Assembly (NCBI RefSeq): GCF_028765345.1
Contig: NZ_JARAJZ010000014.1
Span: 51,331-115,330 of the forward strand
DNA: 64,000 nucleotides
Source of the DNA: Sporolactobacillus sp. CQH2019
Lineage (GTDB): Bacteria; Bacillota; Bacilli; Bacillales; Sporolactobacillaceae
Direction of reading: 5' to 3'
Shown here one piece after another: positions 8,998 to 18,600 of the stretch (position 1 is the stretch's first letter; every line of letters begins with the position of its first letter). The notes beneath the pieces are model-generated. The model did no database searches. It was not told the origin of the DNA and saw only the letters and a program-made list of their open reading frames with translations. The position numbers and the translations under genes were made by a program.

Positions 8998-9789
8998 ATG
9001 ATAGCTAAAGAAAGATTATTATACATTTTAAAAAGATTAAATGCACAACCGGCTGTTAGCGTTGCCGAGCTGTGCAAAGAGCTTCAGGTTTCAAAGTCCA
9101 CTGTACAAAGGGATTTGGCAACTTTGGCAAAGGAGAAAAAAATATCCAGAGAAAGAGGTGGTGCCGTAACAAAAAAAATGGAAAAAACGATGAGTGATCT
9201 GACTGAAGTATCCGTTCTTGAAAAGATTAACGTTCATGCGGAAGAAAAACAAGCAATTTGCCAGGCTGCTGCTGAAGTTGTGCACGATGGGGATTTAATT
9301 TTTATTGACTCAGGTACAACGCCGAGTTATTTACTCCAATATCTTCAAAGTAAGAAAATCAAAATTGTAACAAACAGCTATTTCATTTTATCGAAGGCAA
9401 GAGGGACTAATGCTGTCGTCTATATGCTCGGTGGACAGTATTATCCCAAGTATGAGGTTTGTTACGGGCCCATAACAACAAAACAATTAAGCCAATTTAG
9501 ATTTGACTATGCTTTTATTGGAGCAAATGGGATTGACCTTGATCTTGAAGAAGCCTATGCCAGTGAATTTGAGATAGGTGCTCTAAAAGCAGCGGCAATG
9601 GAGAGAAGCAAACACAAATTCTTGCTTGTAGATTCCTCAAAATTCGCGATTACCGGTATTTGCACATTTGCTAATCTTTCACAGTTTGACAAGATATTTG
9701 TTGATGATTTTCCGGGAAAAACGAAAAAAATTAAAAATATAGTTAAGGTGAAAATTGATAAGGAGGAACCAGAAAATGAAGACGTGTGA
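8998..9789 (+). CDS. DeoR-family sugar-phosphate-responsive regulator
   Basis: A 263-residue DeoR protein: N-terminal helix-turn-helix (ERLLYILKRLNAQPAVSVAELCKELQVSKSTVQRDLATL, then RERGGAV as the wing) and a C-terminal sugar-phosphate sensing domain with IFIDSGTTPSYLLQYL, VTNSYFI, VYMLGGQYYP and DYAFIGANGI. These repressors usually release DNA on binding a phosphorylated sugar. It is first in an operon with the NanE-like and glycyl-radical enzymes (14-nt overlap with the next gene) and divergent from the activase. It is therefore the likely specific regulator of the whole 4.8-12.8 kb module. Confidence 0.9.
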   Translation: MIAKERLLYILKRLNAQPAVSVAELCKELQVSKSTVQRDLATLAKEKKISRERGGAVTKKMEKTMSDLTEVSVLEKINVHAEEKQAICQAAAEVVHDGDLIFIDSGTTPSYLLQYLQSKKIKIVTNSYFILSKARGTNAVVYMLGGQYYPKYEVCYGPITTKQLSQFRFDYAFIGANGIDLDLEEAYASEFEIGALKAAAMERSKHKFLLVDSSKFAITGICTFANLSQFDKIFVDDFPGKTKKIKNIVKVKIDKEEPENEDV

Positions 9790-10525
9790 CCCGAAGAAAA
9801 AGGCACTGTTAGAGTCATTGAAGGGTGGTTTAATTGTTTCCTGTCAGGTTCAAAAAGACGATCCAATCTACACGGAGGATATCGTTGTTAAAATGGCAGA
9901 AGCTGCTCAATGGGCCGGCGCTGTAGGGATCCGAGCGAATACCCCTGAGCAGATTAAACAAATTAAAGCTCATGTGGATCTGCCGGTGATTGGACTCTAT
10001 AAAATTTGGCATGAGGATACGGATGTTTTTATCACGCCGACATTGAAAGCCTGTCAGGAGGTGTGGGAGGCCGGAGCAGAAATTATCGCACTGGACTGCA
10101 CTTCACAAATTACTCATGAAAACAACTTAGCGTGGGATCTGTTACCGGTCGTAAAAAAGGAGATTCCTGAGGCAATCATTTTTGCGGATGTTTCGAATTA
10201 CGATGAAGCAAGACGCGCTATTGATAATGGTGCGGATATTGTTGGTCCCACTTTGTACGGATATACACAGCAAACGAAAGACATTGAAGAACCGAATATG
10301 CGGGAATTCGCGCGCATGTGCCGCGATTTCAAGAATGAAGCCTATGTGTTTATGGAGGGTCATATCTATACACCGGAGGATGCGATGAAGTGTATTTTTC
10401 TGGGGGCACACTGTGTTGTTGTTGGAAGTGCCATTACAAGGCCGCATTTAATCGCAAAGCGATTTGTCGATCTGCTGAGCGGCTATCAGGAAAATTGGAG
10501 AATTGCGGAAAGGAGTAAGCACTGA
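9776..10525 (+). CDS. NanE-like (N-acetylmannosamine-6-phosphate 2-epimerase family) protein
   Basis: A 249-residue TIM-barrel protein of the NanE family: GGLIVSCQ, GAVGIRAN, DLPVIGLYK (Lys76 at the catalytic lysine position), TPTLKACQEVWEAGAEIIALDCT, ADIVGPTLYGYT and GAHCVVVGSAITRP. Known members interconvert ManNAc-6-P and GlcNAc-6-P. Two normally conserved spots differ: the usual IKR after the lysine strand is YKIW, and the usual EGRI is EGHI (Glu194, His196), so the substrate may not be ManNAc-6-P. ATG 9776 has AAGGAGG 9 nt upstream; an upstream in-frame ATG lacks one. Its stop overlaps the glycyl-radical enzyme start (TGATG). No other sialic acid genes are nearby. Confidence 0.85.
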   Translation: MKTCDPKKKALLESLKGGLIVSCQVQKDDPIYTEDIVVKMAEAAQWAGAVGIRANTPEQIKQIKAHVDLPVIGLYKIWHEDTDVFITPTLKACQEVWEAGAEIIALDCTSQITHENNLAWDLLPVVKKEIPEAIIFADVSNYDEARRAIDNGADIVGPTLYGYTQQTKDIEEPNMREFARMCRDFKNEAYVFMEGHIYTPEDAMKCIFLGAHCVVVGSAITRPHLIAKRFVDLLSGYQENWRIAERSKH

Positions 10526-12816
10526 TGTTGGAAACAAAGGTTGATAATGTTGCCGGCCAACAGAACGTAGAAGTCAGTGTTAAATTGCCGAGTGAAAAAT
10601 CCTTAGATGAACAATTAGCAATTATGGAAGAGTATACAAAAGTTCATAAAGAATCCTCCCGATTTTCAAAAGAAAAACGAGAAATCAATTGTCTCAATGT
10701 CATCTATCCCCGTTTGTTCCGCAGCATTGAAACGGGGGATTTAATCGCCGGAAGATTGGATTTTCTGCCGATTGGCTTTGGGTGTGTCACCTCACTTGGC
10801 GGTGTCGGCCATTATTGCGTTTTTGATAAATTAATGGAATTTAAAGACCGATTATCATCCGAAGAGGATAAGAAGCGAGTGGATAAATTATACGAATATT
10901 GGGAGGATCACGATATTAAGGCTCTTTACTGTAGGAAGGTGTTGACAGAACATACGATTGGTCGTTTTATTGATTGTAATTTCCCGTTGATGGCCACTGC
11001 CCGATTGAGCGGGATGATGCTTGATTATCCGAGATTACTGGACAATGGCACTGATGGACTCAAAGCAATCATCAGAGAAAAACTGACTTTGGATCCGAAG
11101 AATGAATTTTTGCGTGCCGGCATAGATACTCTGGAACTGTATGAAAAAGTTATTGATTACGAAAGAATGATGATTCGTAAGGCCATGCGGGATGCGGATG
11201 CCATAAGAATGAATCAGCTTCAACTGATGGATCGGGATTTAGCCGTCATTCGAAACGATAGACCGGTAACTTTCCATCAAGCCCTGCAAATGGTCTGGAT
11301 GTATGCTCTGCTGGCCGGATGCATTAATTACGGCCGGCTGGACGATATTCTCGGATCTTACCTAAAAACGGATTTGGACGAGGGACGCATTACCGAAGAA
11401 GATGCTTATGACTATTTGAAGTCGCTGTGGACACTGATTGAAAATAGAAGGACAACTGTGAATGGAAGAATCATTGTCGGCGGTTATGGACGTAAAAACC
11501 CTGAAGCTGCGGACATTTTTACGAGAATTGCTCTCCGTGTGGCAAGGAATTGCAGATATGTAGAGCCTCAATTTACGTTGCGTATCACTAAAGATACACC
11601 AGCTGATATTATTGATAGAGCTTTGGATGCTTTAGGCGAAGGAGCAACCTATCCGACGCTGTATAATGACGAGGTCAATGTGCCCGCGGTTATGCATGGT
11701 ATGCGTTTAGATCGTAAAACAGCAGAACAATACGTTCCTTTTGGATGTGGCGAATTTGTCATTCAGGGACAAAGTGTCGGTACACCGAATACACTGATAA
11801 ATTTATTAAAACTGTTAAACATGACTCTGAATAAAGGAATCGATCCGATGGATGGGATTAAAAAATCGGGTCCTGTTGAAATAAGCGATCTTTCGGAATT
11901 CAAGACGTTCGATGATTTTTACAGTCAATATAAAAAGCTGCTGGATTATTATTTCGATCTGTCTATCGATGCACAATATTATAGTTATGAGTCGATGAAT
12001 AAAGAAGTTTCATTCATGTTTGCCAGCCTATTGATGAAGGATTGTATTGACAGAGGCAAGGCAATACTGGATGGTGGAGTTCGTTATCTTGGCGGAACGA
12101 ACGAAACTTACGGAAACATCAATACGAGTGATTCACTGATGGCCATTAAAAAATTGGTCTTTGATGAGCATAAGCACTCGCTTAATGAATTAAACACGGC
12201 TGCTCTGCATAACTTTGAGGGCTACAAAACGATTCGTGAAGATCTTTGGAATGCTCCGAAATATGGGAATGACATCGATGAAGTTGATGATCTCGCTAAT
12301 GATTTGTATGAATATATTGCGAAGGGGATTCGTCAGCGCGGTATTGATAGGGGGATGCAATATTATCTGATCGTCATCAGCAATAACCAAACGAATACGG
12401 AATGGGGCAGAAGAACCTCAGCTTCTTTAGACGGACGTTATCGCGGCCAGTTCATGAATCCCGCGAACAATCCTCAGGGTGGCGCGGATAAGAGCGGCCC
12501 AACGGCTTTGTTGAATTCGTTAAGTAAGTTTAATGCCCAGTTTCATGGCGGTTCGGTTCAAAATATTAAGTTTACGCCAACAATGTTCAATAAACATCGC
12601 GACCAGATTAAAAATCTTTTTAGAACCTATTTTAAAAAAGGCGGTTGTCATTTGATGGTGACCGTAGTTGATCGCGGCGTCTTGGAAGATGCCCAGAAGC
12701 ATCCGGAAAAATATCCAAACTTAATTGTCAGAGTCAGCGGGTTTAGCGCTGTTTTTGTCAATCTGGAAAAAGACGTTCAGGATGAACTCCTCAGCAGAAT
12801 GCTCTATGACGAATAA
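10525..12816 (+). CDS. glycyl-radical enzyme of the lyase/dehydratase type, substrate unknown
   Basis: A 763-residue glycyl-radical enzyme. The catalytic cysteine and base are in VPFGCGEF (Cys408, Glu410; the C-x-E pattern of eliminating enzymes rather than the CC of pyruvate formate-lyase). The radical glycine is Gly739 in RVSGFSAVF, 24 residues from the end. Length and motifs place it with the PflD/YbiW/dehydratase-like group. Reported YbiW and PflD of E. coli open 1,5-anhydrohexitol 6-phosphates delivered by a PTS. This gene is likewise tied to a PTS, so a phosphorylated cyclic sugar or amino-sugar substrate is plausible (inference). Activated by the radical-SAM protein at 7977-8759. The radical makes it oxygen-sensitive, so it should act anaerobically. 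Confidence 0.92.
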   Translation: MLETKVDNVAGQQNVEVSVKLPSEKSLDEQLAIMEEYTKVHKESSRFSKEKREINCLNVIYPRLFRSIETGDLIAGRLDFLPIGFGCVTSLGGVGHYCVFDKLMEFKDRLSSEEDKKRVDKLYEYWEDHDIKALYCRKVLTEHTIGRFIDCNFPLMATARLSGMMLDYPRLLDNGTDGLKAIIREKLTLDPKNEFLRAGIDTLELYEKVIDYERMMIRKAMRDADAIRMNQLQLMDRDLAVIRNDRPVTFHQALQMVWMYALLAGCINYGRLDDILGSYLKTDLDEGRITEEDAYDYLKSLWTLIENRRTTVNGRIIVGGYGRKNPEAADIFTRIALRVARNCRYVEPQFTLRITKDTPADIIDRALDALGEGATYPTLYNDEVNVPAVMHGMRLDRKTAEQYVPFGCGEFVIQGQSVGTPNTLINLLKLLNMTLNKGIDPMDGIKKSGPVEISDLSEFKTFDDFYSQYKKLLDYYFDLSIDAQYYSYESMNKEVSFMFASLLMKDCIDRGKAILDGGVRYLGGTNETYGNINTSDSLMAIKKLVFDEHKHSLNELNTAALHNFEGYKTIREDLWNAPKYGNDIDEVDDLANDLYEYIAKGIRQRGIDRGMQYYLIVISNNQTNTEWGRRTSASLDGRYRGQFMNPANNPQGGADKSGPTALLNSLSKFNAQFHGGSVQNIKFTPTMFNKHRDQIKNLFRTYFKKGGCHLMVTVVDRGVLEDAQKHPEKYPNLIVRVSGFSAVFVNLEKDVQDELLSRMLYDE

Positions 12817-12978
12817 AAATTTTAATATTAAAATCGCGGAATATGTAACTGGTATACTAAAATGGATGGATAGCTGAAAAAATGAATTTTCTTTTTGGAG
12901 AGATCTGTTACGGTTGCTGTCTGAACTTCTTTTGAATTTCTTCCATAGTCCATGAAATGTTTTTGCCAGAAAGGAAGA

Positions 12979-13025
12979 GTATCACAGTCGTTTGTTCTGT
13001 GATACCTCATTTTATATTTTTTTAT
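12979..13025 (+). terminator. Rho-independent terminator after the glycyl-radical enzyme operon
   Basis: A 9-bp stem (GTATCACAG / CTGTGATAC, 12979-12987 and 12997-13005) with a 9-nt loop, followed by a T-rich tract. It lies 160 nt after the stop. Confidence 0.7.
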
Positions 13026-13836
13026 TTAGCATTTTCCGAATATATAGAAAAGCATTATTTAGCGGTTTCTGAATGAATAAAATCGCCGGTCTTGAACATG
13101 AACAGAATGGAACATGAATATACGAAATTGAGAGGGAAAAATAAAGGAGCGGCTTAAATTGAATCATTGAATATATGAGGATAATCTGTAGAACGTTGTA
13201 TTTCAAAAAAACGATTTTTTTAGCGATGATTTCTGAGGGGGGGAGACTCGGCCGTATCTTAATCTAGGTTTCCGCCAAATATACTACTATTTACAAAAAT
13301 ATGCTCTCGCATTCAATACGAATATTCATTAATTTGGAATAATAAAGATAGGCAGGAAACTTTCATTGCCTGCCTACCAACGGCTGTACAGCGACACAAA
13401 GAGCGAATAATCGTAACCTAACAGGATCATCTGTATAATTTAAAATTTTTATAAGTCAATGAGTCTTCGTATGGCTCAGCAAAGCCGAATGGATCTGAGA
13501 TGTCGGACGGTTCAATGAGTTTTACCGATATCCGGCATCGGATCCTCGCGGCACACCCTATTTCATACATGCATATCAAAAAAAGCGGAACGAAAAGAAC
13601 GTCCCGCTTGATATCCATTTAATTTATGATCAATCCCGTCTTGATTGCCCGGCATTCAAGGCCTGCCTGACACTAAAAAACGAATCAGCCGGAACGTGTG
13701 TAAGCATCGGAAATCGAGGCAGCCGTACTGATACAAGCTGTAATGATGCCGGCCGGCAGCGTCGCCTGTTCTGCCGAATGGATCGGTTATGCGGGTGAAC
13801 GGAGCTTGCTCCGGCCGGCGGGGCCGGGCAATCGTC
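13026..13836. other. gene-free stretch before the ABC exporter
   Basis: No convincing gene. It holds a minus-strand terminator (13577-13608) and an 8-bp hairpin (TAGGCAGG / CCTGCCTA) near 13350-13380 without a T-run. Confidence 0.4.
13577..13608 (-). terminator. Rho-independent terminator, minus strand
   Basis: On the minus strand AGCGGGACG / CGTTCCGCT form a 9-bp stem (one G-T pair) around a 7-nt loop, directly followed by seven T. It probably ends the ABC exporter operon, 230 nt after its last stop. Confidence 0.7.
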
Positions 13837-14526
13837 TCAGATTTTCTCTACCGCATGCATTTCTTGCAAATGACCGTCCTGCAGCCTGAGCTGACAGTCG
13901 GAAAGCTCGGATATTCGGTCATCATGGGTTACCATAATGATGCATTTATTTTCCTGATGCGCCAGTTCAATAAAAATATTAATGATTTCACGGCTTGTTT
14001 GCGGGTCAAGACTTCCTGTCGGTTCATCGGCAATAATTAAATCCGTGCCCGAACATAAGGCCCGGGCAATCGCAATTCGTTGCTGCTCGCCGCCGCTCAG
14101 CGTCAAAATTTTCTGCTTGGCCTTTTCCTCGGTGATATTGATTCTTTTAAGAAAATTAAGCGCTTGTTGCTTTGGCTGGTCGGATTGAATTTTTCGAATC
14201 GACATGGCGCTCACAATGTTTTCGATGCCGGTCATGTAGTTTAACAGATTGTGCTGTTGAAAAATAATAGAGACATATTTCTTTCTGAATTCGCCGAGGC
14301 CGATCTTCTTAATGCTCGTCCCTTCATACAGAACCTCTCCTTCCGAAGGATTATCCAGTCCGGCCGCCAGTGAGATAAACGTTGTTTTGCCTGAACCGCT
14401 TGGTCCTAAGAGCGTGTAGAACGTTCCCTTATTAAATGAATAAGAGATGTTGCTCAGGACTTTCTGATCTTTTGATTTGTACCAGTAACTGACATTTTTA
14501 TACTCAGTGATCGGATTCATGATCAT
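13837..14526 (-). CDS. ABC transporter ATP-binding protein (LolD/MacB type)
   Basis: A 229-residue ATPase with Walker [11 protein letters not shown]-loop IFQQHN, signature [15 protein letters not shown], Walker [13 protein letters not shown] and the H-loop VTHD. The PTGSLD version of Walker B is typical of ATPases that pair with FtsX-like permeases. It follows the permease gene by 31 nt in the same operon. ATG 14526 has GGAGG 8 nt upstream. Confidence 0.92.
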   Translation of the reverse strand: MIMNPITEYKNVSYWYKSKDQKVLSNISYSFNKGTFYTLLGPSGSGKTTFISLAAGLDNPSEGEVLYEGTSIKKIGLGEFRKKYVSIIFQQHNLLNYMTGIENIVSAMSIRKIQSDQPKQQALNFLKRINITEEKAKQKILTLSGGEQQRIAIARALCSGTDLIIADEPTGSLDPQTSREIINIFIELAHQENKCIIMVTHDDRISELSDCQLRLQDGHLQEMHAVEKI

Positions 14527-14557
14527 GCTAAAATCCTCCCTTAATTTATTTGTCCAT

Positions 14558-15997
14558 TTATTCTTGCCGGGTCAGAATTTCTTTCGGTTTCAATCGCATG
14601 ATTGCAATGGACGGAAGCAGGACCGAAAGAACGGCAATTCCGGTAGCGATGCCCACTGTTTTTATTCCGTCGGTATAATTCATCGTTACGGTCAGTTTTG
14701 TCTTAGCGGCCGTTACATTCTGACTGCCTCTCGGACCGCCTGAAGCCATCGCGGGCGCGTTTCCCGGCCCGCCGCCCTGGCCCGTTCCGGACATCTGCGT
14801 CGTGCTCGAAGTATTTGAATAGCTGTTTGCCAGTTTATCGGAGACGACATGAGCAATCGGCTGACCGACTGAAAGAGCCACAACAAATGCGAGAATGGCC
14901 GCCATGACAGTCTCCAGCACAAACTGTGAAATAATTTTCCCCTTTCCTTCGCCGATTCCCATGAGAACGCCGACTTCATATTTCCGGTTTTTAATTTGCA
15001 TCATGACTACAAGGGAAATGATGGCAAGGCCGGCGATCGTCACTATATAGACCAAATTTTTCGAGAAAGATCCGATACCGGAAATTGAGCTGACAAGTGA
15101 CTTATATGTAGAATCGTTGGAGATTAACGTGTATTTTTTCCAGGAAATGCTTGAAATAGCTTTTGCTTTTTTTTCAAATGATTGAATGTGGCTGGCGTCA
15201 TCCATCGTGTATACAGCCGAATCAATACTCGTCGTCGTCCCTTTTAATTCATTCGCATCTTTATAGTTTACATAGATTCTATTGTATGGATTCATCGACG
15301 TAAACATGTTGGCCGTATTACTGCCGCTGGAGCTTGTTTGATAGAAACCGGCGATTTTTAAAGCGAGAGTTTTTGTTCCCTGAACATTTTTAATCTTGAT
15401 CGTATCGCCGACCTTCAATCCGTCTTCCTGTGCGAGTTTCTGATTGATGACGGCTGCCGCTTCGGAGGAAGAGGTGATCGATGTTCCGGACGTTATTTTA
15501 CTTGTACCTTGTTTAAATTCATCGAGGGCACTTAAATTACTGACACCTTCGATCGTTAGATCACCGGTCTGCATGCTCCTGTTTGAATTAGACTGCTGAG
15601 GGCCGCCTATATTATTTGACGACGTCTGACTGGAGTCATTGCTTGATTTTATTGCCGTAAAATTACCGGCATTTGCCTGTGCGTTGACAAGAAAATTGTA
15701 ACTGGCGACATAGCTGATCGAGGCCAGCTTCTTTGCATCGGATAAACTAACTGAAGAAGTTTTAAAAGTGGGCCGTTGGCCGCTGGACGATGCTGCCAGC
15801 TGCTGATTGGGATTGTTCTGAAAGGTAACCGTGCTGCCTATCGAAGCTTTTGTCAGGGCCGTCGCTTTATTGGAAGCAGTCTGAATCAATAGCCCCGTTA
15901 GAATAAGAGACGCGACGATAGCAAGAATTAACACCTGCAACAAAAAACTCCCTTTTTTGGAACGGATACTTAAAAATGCCCGATGAAGAAAATCCAC
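14558..15997 (-). CDS. FtsX-like ABC transporter permease (MacB/Vex type)
   Basis: A 479-residue permease. One membrane helix sits at residues 17-40 (SFLLQVLILAIVASLILTGLLI), followed by a large serine/asparagine-rich extracytoplasmic domain (about 45-300). Then come three C-terminal helices forming the FtsX domain (IVTIAGLAIISLVVMM, VGVLMGIGEGKGKIISQFVLET, GIAVLSVLLPSIAIMRLKPKEIL). A glycine/serine-rich insertion precedes the last helix. Such transporters export peptides or stress molecules or act as mechanotransmitters. The start is GTG 15997 with GGAGGG upstream. The following gene is its ATPase. Confidence 0.88.
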   Translation of the reverse strand: MDFLHRAFLSIRSKKGSFLLQVLILAIVASLILTGLLIQTASNKATALTKASIGSTVTFQNNPNQQLAASSSGQRPTFKTSSVSLSDAKKLASISYVASYNFLVNAQANAGNFTAIKSSNDSSQTSSNNIGGPQQSNSNRSMQTGDLTIEGVSNLSALDEFKQGTSKITSGTSITSSSEAAAVINQKLAQEDGLKVGDTIKIKNVQGTKTLALKIAGFYQTSSSGSNTANMFTSMNPYNRIYVNYKDANELKGTTTSIDSAVYTMDDASHIQSFEKKAKAISSISWKKYTLISNDSTYKSLVSSISGIGSFSKNLVYIVTIAGLAIISLVVMMQIKNRKYEVGVLMGIGEGKGKIISQFVLETVMAAILAFVVALSVGQPIAHVVSDKLANSYSNTSSTTQMSGTGQGGGPGNAPAMASGGPRGSQNVTAAKTKLTVTMNYTDGIKTVGIATGIAVLSVLLPSIAIMRLKPKEILTRQE

Positions 15998-16473
15998 TCA
16001 AATTCCCTCCTAAGTAAAGACGTGAAATACGCTTTATAAATACAACCCTATCAGGGGAAGATGAATATTTAATTAATATTTGGCCTAGATGAGAGTGTTT
16101 TCCGCTCTCTGGAATTGACAGGTTCACATTTCAAATGTAAATACACTGCCTGTTTCCCATGATTAGATAAAATCTAAACGGCTGCGGAATGCCTTTCTGC
16201 ATTTCCTCGGCTTTGACACCCTATGGATCAGAAAGCTTTCAGCAGTGGAGCCCGGATATCAAAACCGCTGCAGAAGGACTCTTTGATGTTGAAAATCAAT
16301 GCCCGCCTTGATCTGCTTAGGATCCTTTCTCCTGTCAATACAATAGACGGTATAAGTAATAAATAGAGAGATCACAATGTAAGCGTATACCATCTTCTTG
16401 CAAAATCACTTTGCAAAAAGATCTACTTTTTGCCATGTATCCGATTACATATAATAGTTCCAGGGGGTTGAGA
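15998..16473. other. divergent intergenic region between the ABC exporter and the second PTS module
   Basis: No supported gene. It contains a cre-like site and an inverted repeat just before the BglG-type gene, listed separately. Confidence 0.45.
16378..16416 (+). promoter_or_regulatory. cre-like site and inverted repeat upstream of the BglG-type regulator
   Basis: TGTAAGCGTATACC (16378-16391) differs from the CcpA consensus at about one fixed position. It is followed by TTGCAAA-N5-TTTGCAA (16398-16416), a perfect 7-bp inverted repeat that could be an operator. Confidence 0.45.
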
Positions 16474-18597
16474 ATGAAAAGTCGTACGATACAAATCATT
16501 CGCCAGTTGCTCAATTCGGGTGAAACTTCTATAGAAGCTTTAAGCAAATCATTTGATGTGTCTGAAAGAACCATACGCAATGAACTGCAGACAATTAATC
16601 ATACATTGAATGATCTTTCGCTCCCTAACACTGTCCTGCAAAGAGGTGATGTTTCATTTGCTTTGAATGCCCGGCAAAAAGGCGACTTATTTGCTGAGTT
16701 AAAGAAAAAAAGAAGTGACCTGGATTATCTGGCGCCTGAGGAACGTTTAGTCATTCTTATTTTTGATTTTCTTGATGAAAGCCGAAAGGTATTCGTCGTT
16801 CAAGAGCAAAAGAAGTTTCAAATCAGTAAAAGTACTATAGACGAAGATATGAGAGATCTGCGCCAATTTCTAAAGAAATATTCCTTACAAATAGTCACAA
16901 GCGCTAAAAACGGCGTCAAGATCGTGGGTAATGAGCGCTTCAAAAGGACGATGATACATGATTTAATCAATCATTATTCAGATGTAGGCAGACTGATAAC
17001 GCAGCATTCAATGTATAACGGTCCTATACCGGATCGTATTAGAGAGTTTTTTGGAGATACAACGATTCCGACCATATTAGAATTGTTCAAATCCGATTTA
17101 ATATTTAGAAAAGCAAATATCAATGAACTTTATTTACAGCAAATCATCCTTATTACTTCAATTTGGGTGGTGAGAGTGCAGCACGGCTGTTTCTTAAATG
17201 CAGAATTAAAAAATGACAAACTGCAGACAACTCAGGAAATGTATCGCTTTATCAACCAATTGGTGCAGACATTTTCTTTGGAAATCAATCAGACGAGTGA
17301 ATTTAAGTACATCACGTTCATTATCAATAGTTTTGACACAGATAAAGAGCCAAACATCAATAATTGGGTCAATGCGCAGATCATATCGGTTTCAATGATC
17401 GAGTTTATGGAATCTGCAATGAGCTTCCCGTTTTCAAAAAATGAGGAATTGTATGAGGGCGTTTACAATCACGTCGTCAGCCTGTTGGATCGATTAAAAT
17501 GGCAGGTCCATTTATTTAATCCGCTGAAAAATACAATCAAGAATAACTATCCGGAAATATTTAATAGTCTGACTCAATTTATCCGGCATTCAAGCAGGGC
17601 AAAATATTTAGCTATTTCTGAGGATGAGATTGCTTATCTGTCCGTTTACTTCTCAACGGCAAAAGTTGAGATAGAGAAGGACCAGTATTTAAATTATCGT
17701 ATTGCGATCTTATGCAATTATGGAATGGCAACGGGGAAATTATTAGCTGTCAAATTGGAAGAAAATTTTAATATTGACGTCATTGCTGTTTTGGGTGTCG
17801 CAGAGATGCGTGTTTTGCCAAAACTGTCAGTTGATCTGGTTGTCAAGACGACTGATGTGAATACCGGCGACTTGCCGAGTATTCGATTAAATCCCATTTT
17901 ACAGGATGTTGATATCAAAAAGATAAAGGGATTTTTAGAGGAAAACAAAAATGTCCTTCGTTTCAACGACAAAAAGGTTGATTCGACAATCTTTTTTAAG
18001 CAGATCCTGACCCTTGTAAAGGAACATTCAGACAATAAGATAACCAAAGATTTTGTAGCGGATCTGAGAAACTTATTCAGGCGGAATCATTTAGATGTGA
18101 ATGGAACGGAGGTGCAGCCTATGCTTAAAGATTTACTCAAAGATGACCAGATCTTATTAAAAGAAAGCGTATCTGACTGGAAGGAGGCGATCAAAAAAGT
18201 TGCTTCACCGCTTCTTAAAGACGGATGTATTTCACCGAGCTATGTGAAAGCAATGATTAAATCTGTAGAGGATTTCGGCCCCTATATCGTCATTGGTCCG
18301 CATATTGCCCTCGCTCATGCAAGACCCGAAGATGGTGCGAAGAAACTGGGCATAAGCATCATGACACTGAAAGATCCAGTGAACTTCGGCAGTTCTGATA
18401 AATATAAAAATAATTCCGTTTCTATTGTCTTTTGCCTTTCGGCGATCGATAATTATTCACATTTGAATATTATGAAATCAATTGTCCAGTTAATCAATGA
18501 TCAGAACAAAGTCGCACGGCTGTCACAGGTTTCCGAAGTTAAAGAATTTAGAGAGATCCTCTTTGACAATTCAGCACAGCATAATGAAACGAGGTAA
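16474..18597 (+). CDS. BglG/MtlR-type PRD transcriptional regulator with EIIB and EIIA domains
   Basis: About 707 residues. An N-terminal helix-turn-helix (SIEALSKSFDVSERTIRNELQTIN) and a second one (FQISKSTIDEDMRDL) are followed by two PRD domains, then a PTS EIIB-like domain (ILCNYGMATGKLLAVKLEE) and a C-terminal type-2 EIIA domain with phospho-site His615 in ALAHARPEDG. Regulators of this kind are switched by PTS phosphorylation and activate their own operon. No separate EIIA gene exists in this operon, so this domain may also serve the permease. An upstream ATG (16411) is open, but ATG 16474 has a GGGGG ribosome site. The IIB gene begins 3 nt downstream. Confidence 0.9.
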   Translation: MKSRTIQIIRQLLNSGETSIEALSKSFDVSERTIRNELQTINHTLNDLSLPNTVLQRGDVSFALNARQKGDLFAELKKKRSDLDYLAPEERLVILIFDFLDESRKVFVVQEQKKFQISKSTIDEDMRDLRQFLKKYSLQIVTSAKNGVKIVGNERFKRTMIHDLINHYSDVGRLITQHSMYNGPIPDRIREFFGDTTIPTILELFKSDLIFRKANINELYLQQIILITSIWVVRVQHGCFLNAELKNDKLQTTQEMYRFINQLVQTFSLEINQTSEFKYITFIINSFDTDKEPNINNWVNAQIISVSMIEFMESAMSFPFSKNEELYEGVYNHVVSLLDRLKWQVHLFNPLKNTIKNNYPEIFNSLTQFIRHSSRAKYLAISEDEIAYLSVYFSTAKVEIEKDQYLNYRIAILCNYGMATGKLLAVKLEENFNIDVIAVLGVAEMRVLPKLSVDLVVKTTDVNTGDLPSIRLNPILQDVDIKKIKGFLEENKNVLRFNDKKVDSTIFFKQILTLVKEHSDNKITKDFVADLRNLFRRNHLDVNGTEVQPMLKDLLKDDQILLKESVSDWKEAIKKVASPLLKDGCISPSYVKAMIKSVEDFGPYIVIGPHIALAHARPEDGAKKLGISIMTLKDPVNFGSSDKYKNNSVSIVFCLSAIDNYSHLNIMKSIVQLINDQNKVARLSQVSEVKEFREILFDNSAQHNETR

Positions 18598-18600
18598 TCA

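Noticed and set aside
13427-13618. Minus-strand ORF with DISDPFG, faintly like the end of a low-molecular-weight phosphatase
   Set aside because: The match is short, the catalytic loop is missing, and a terminator lies at its start.
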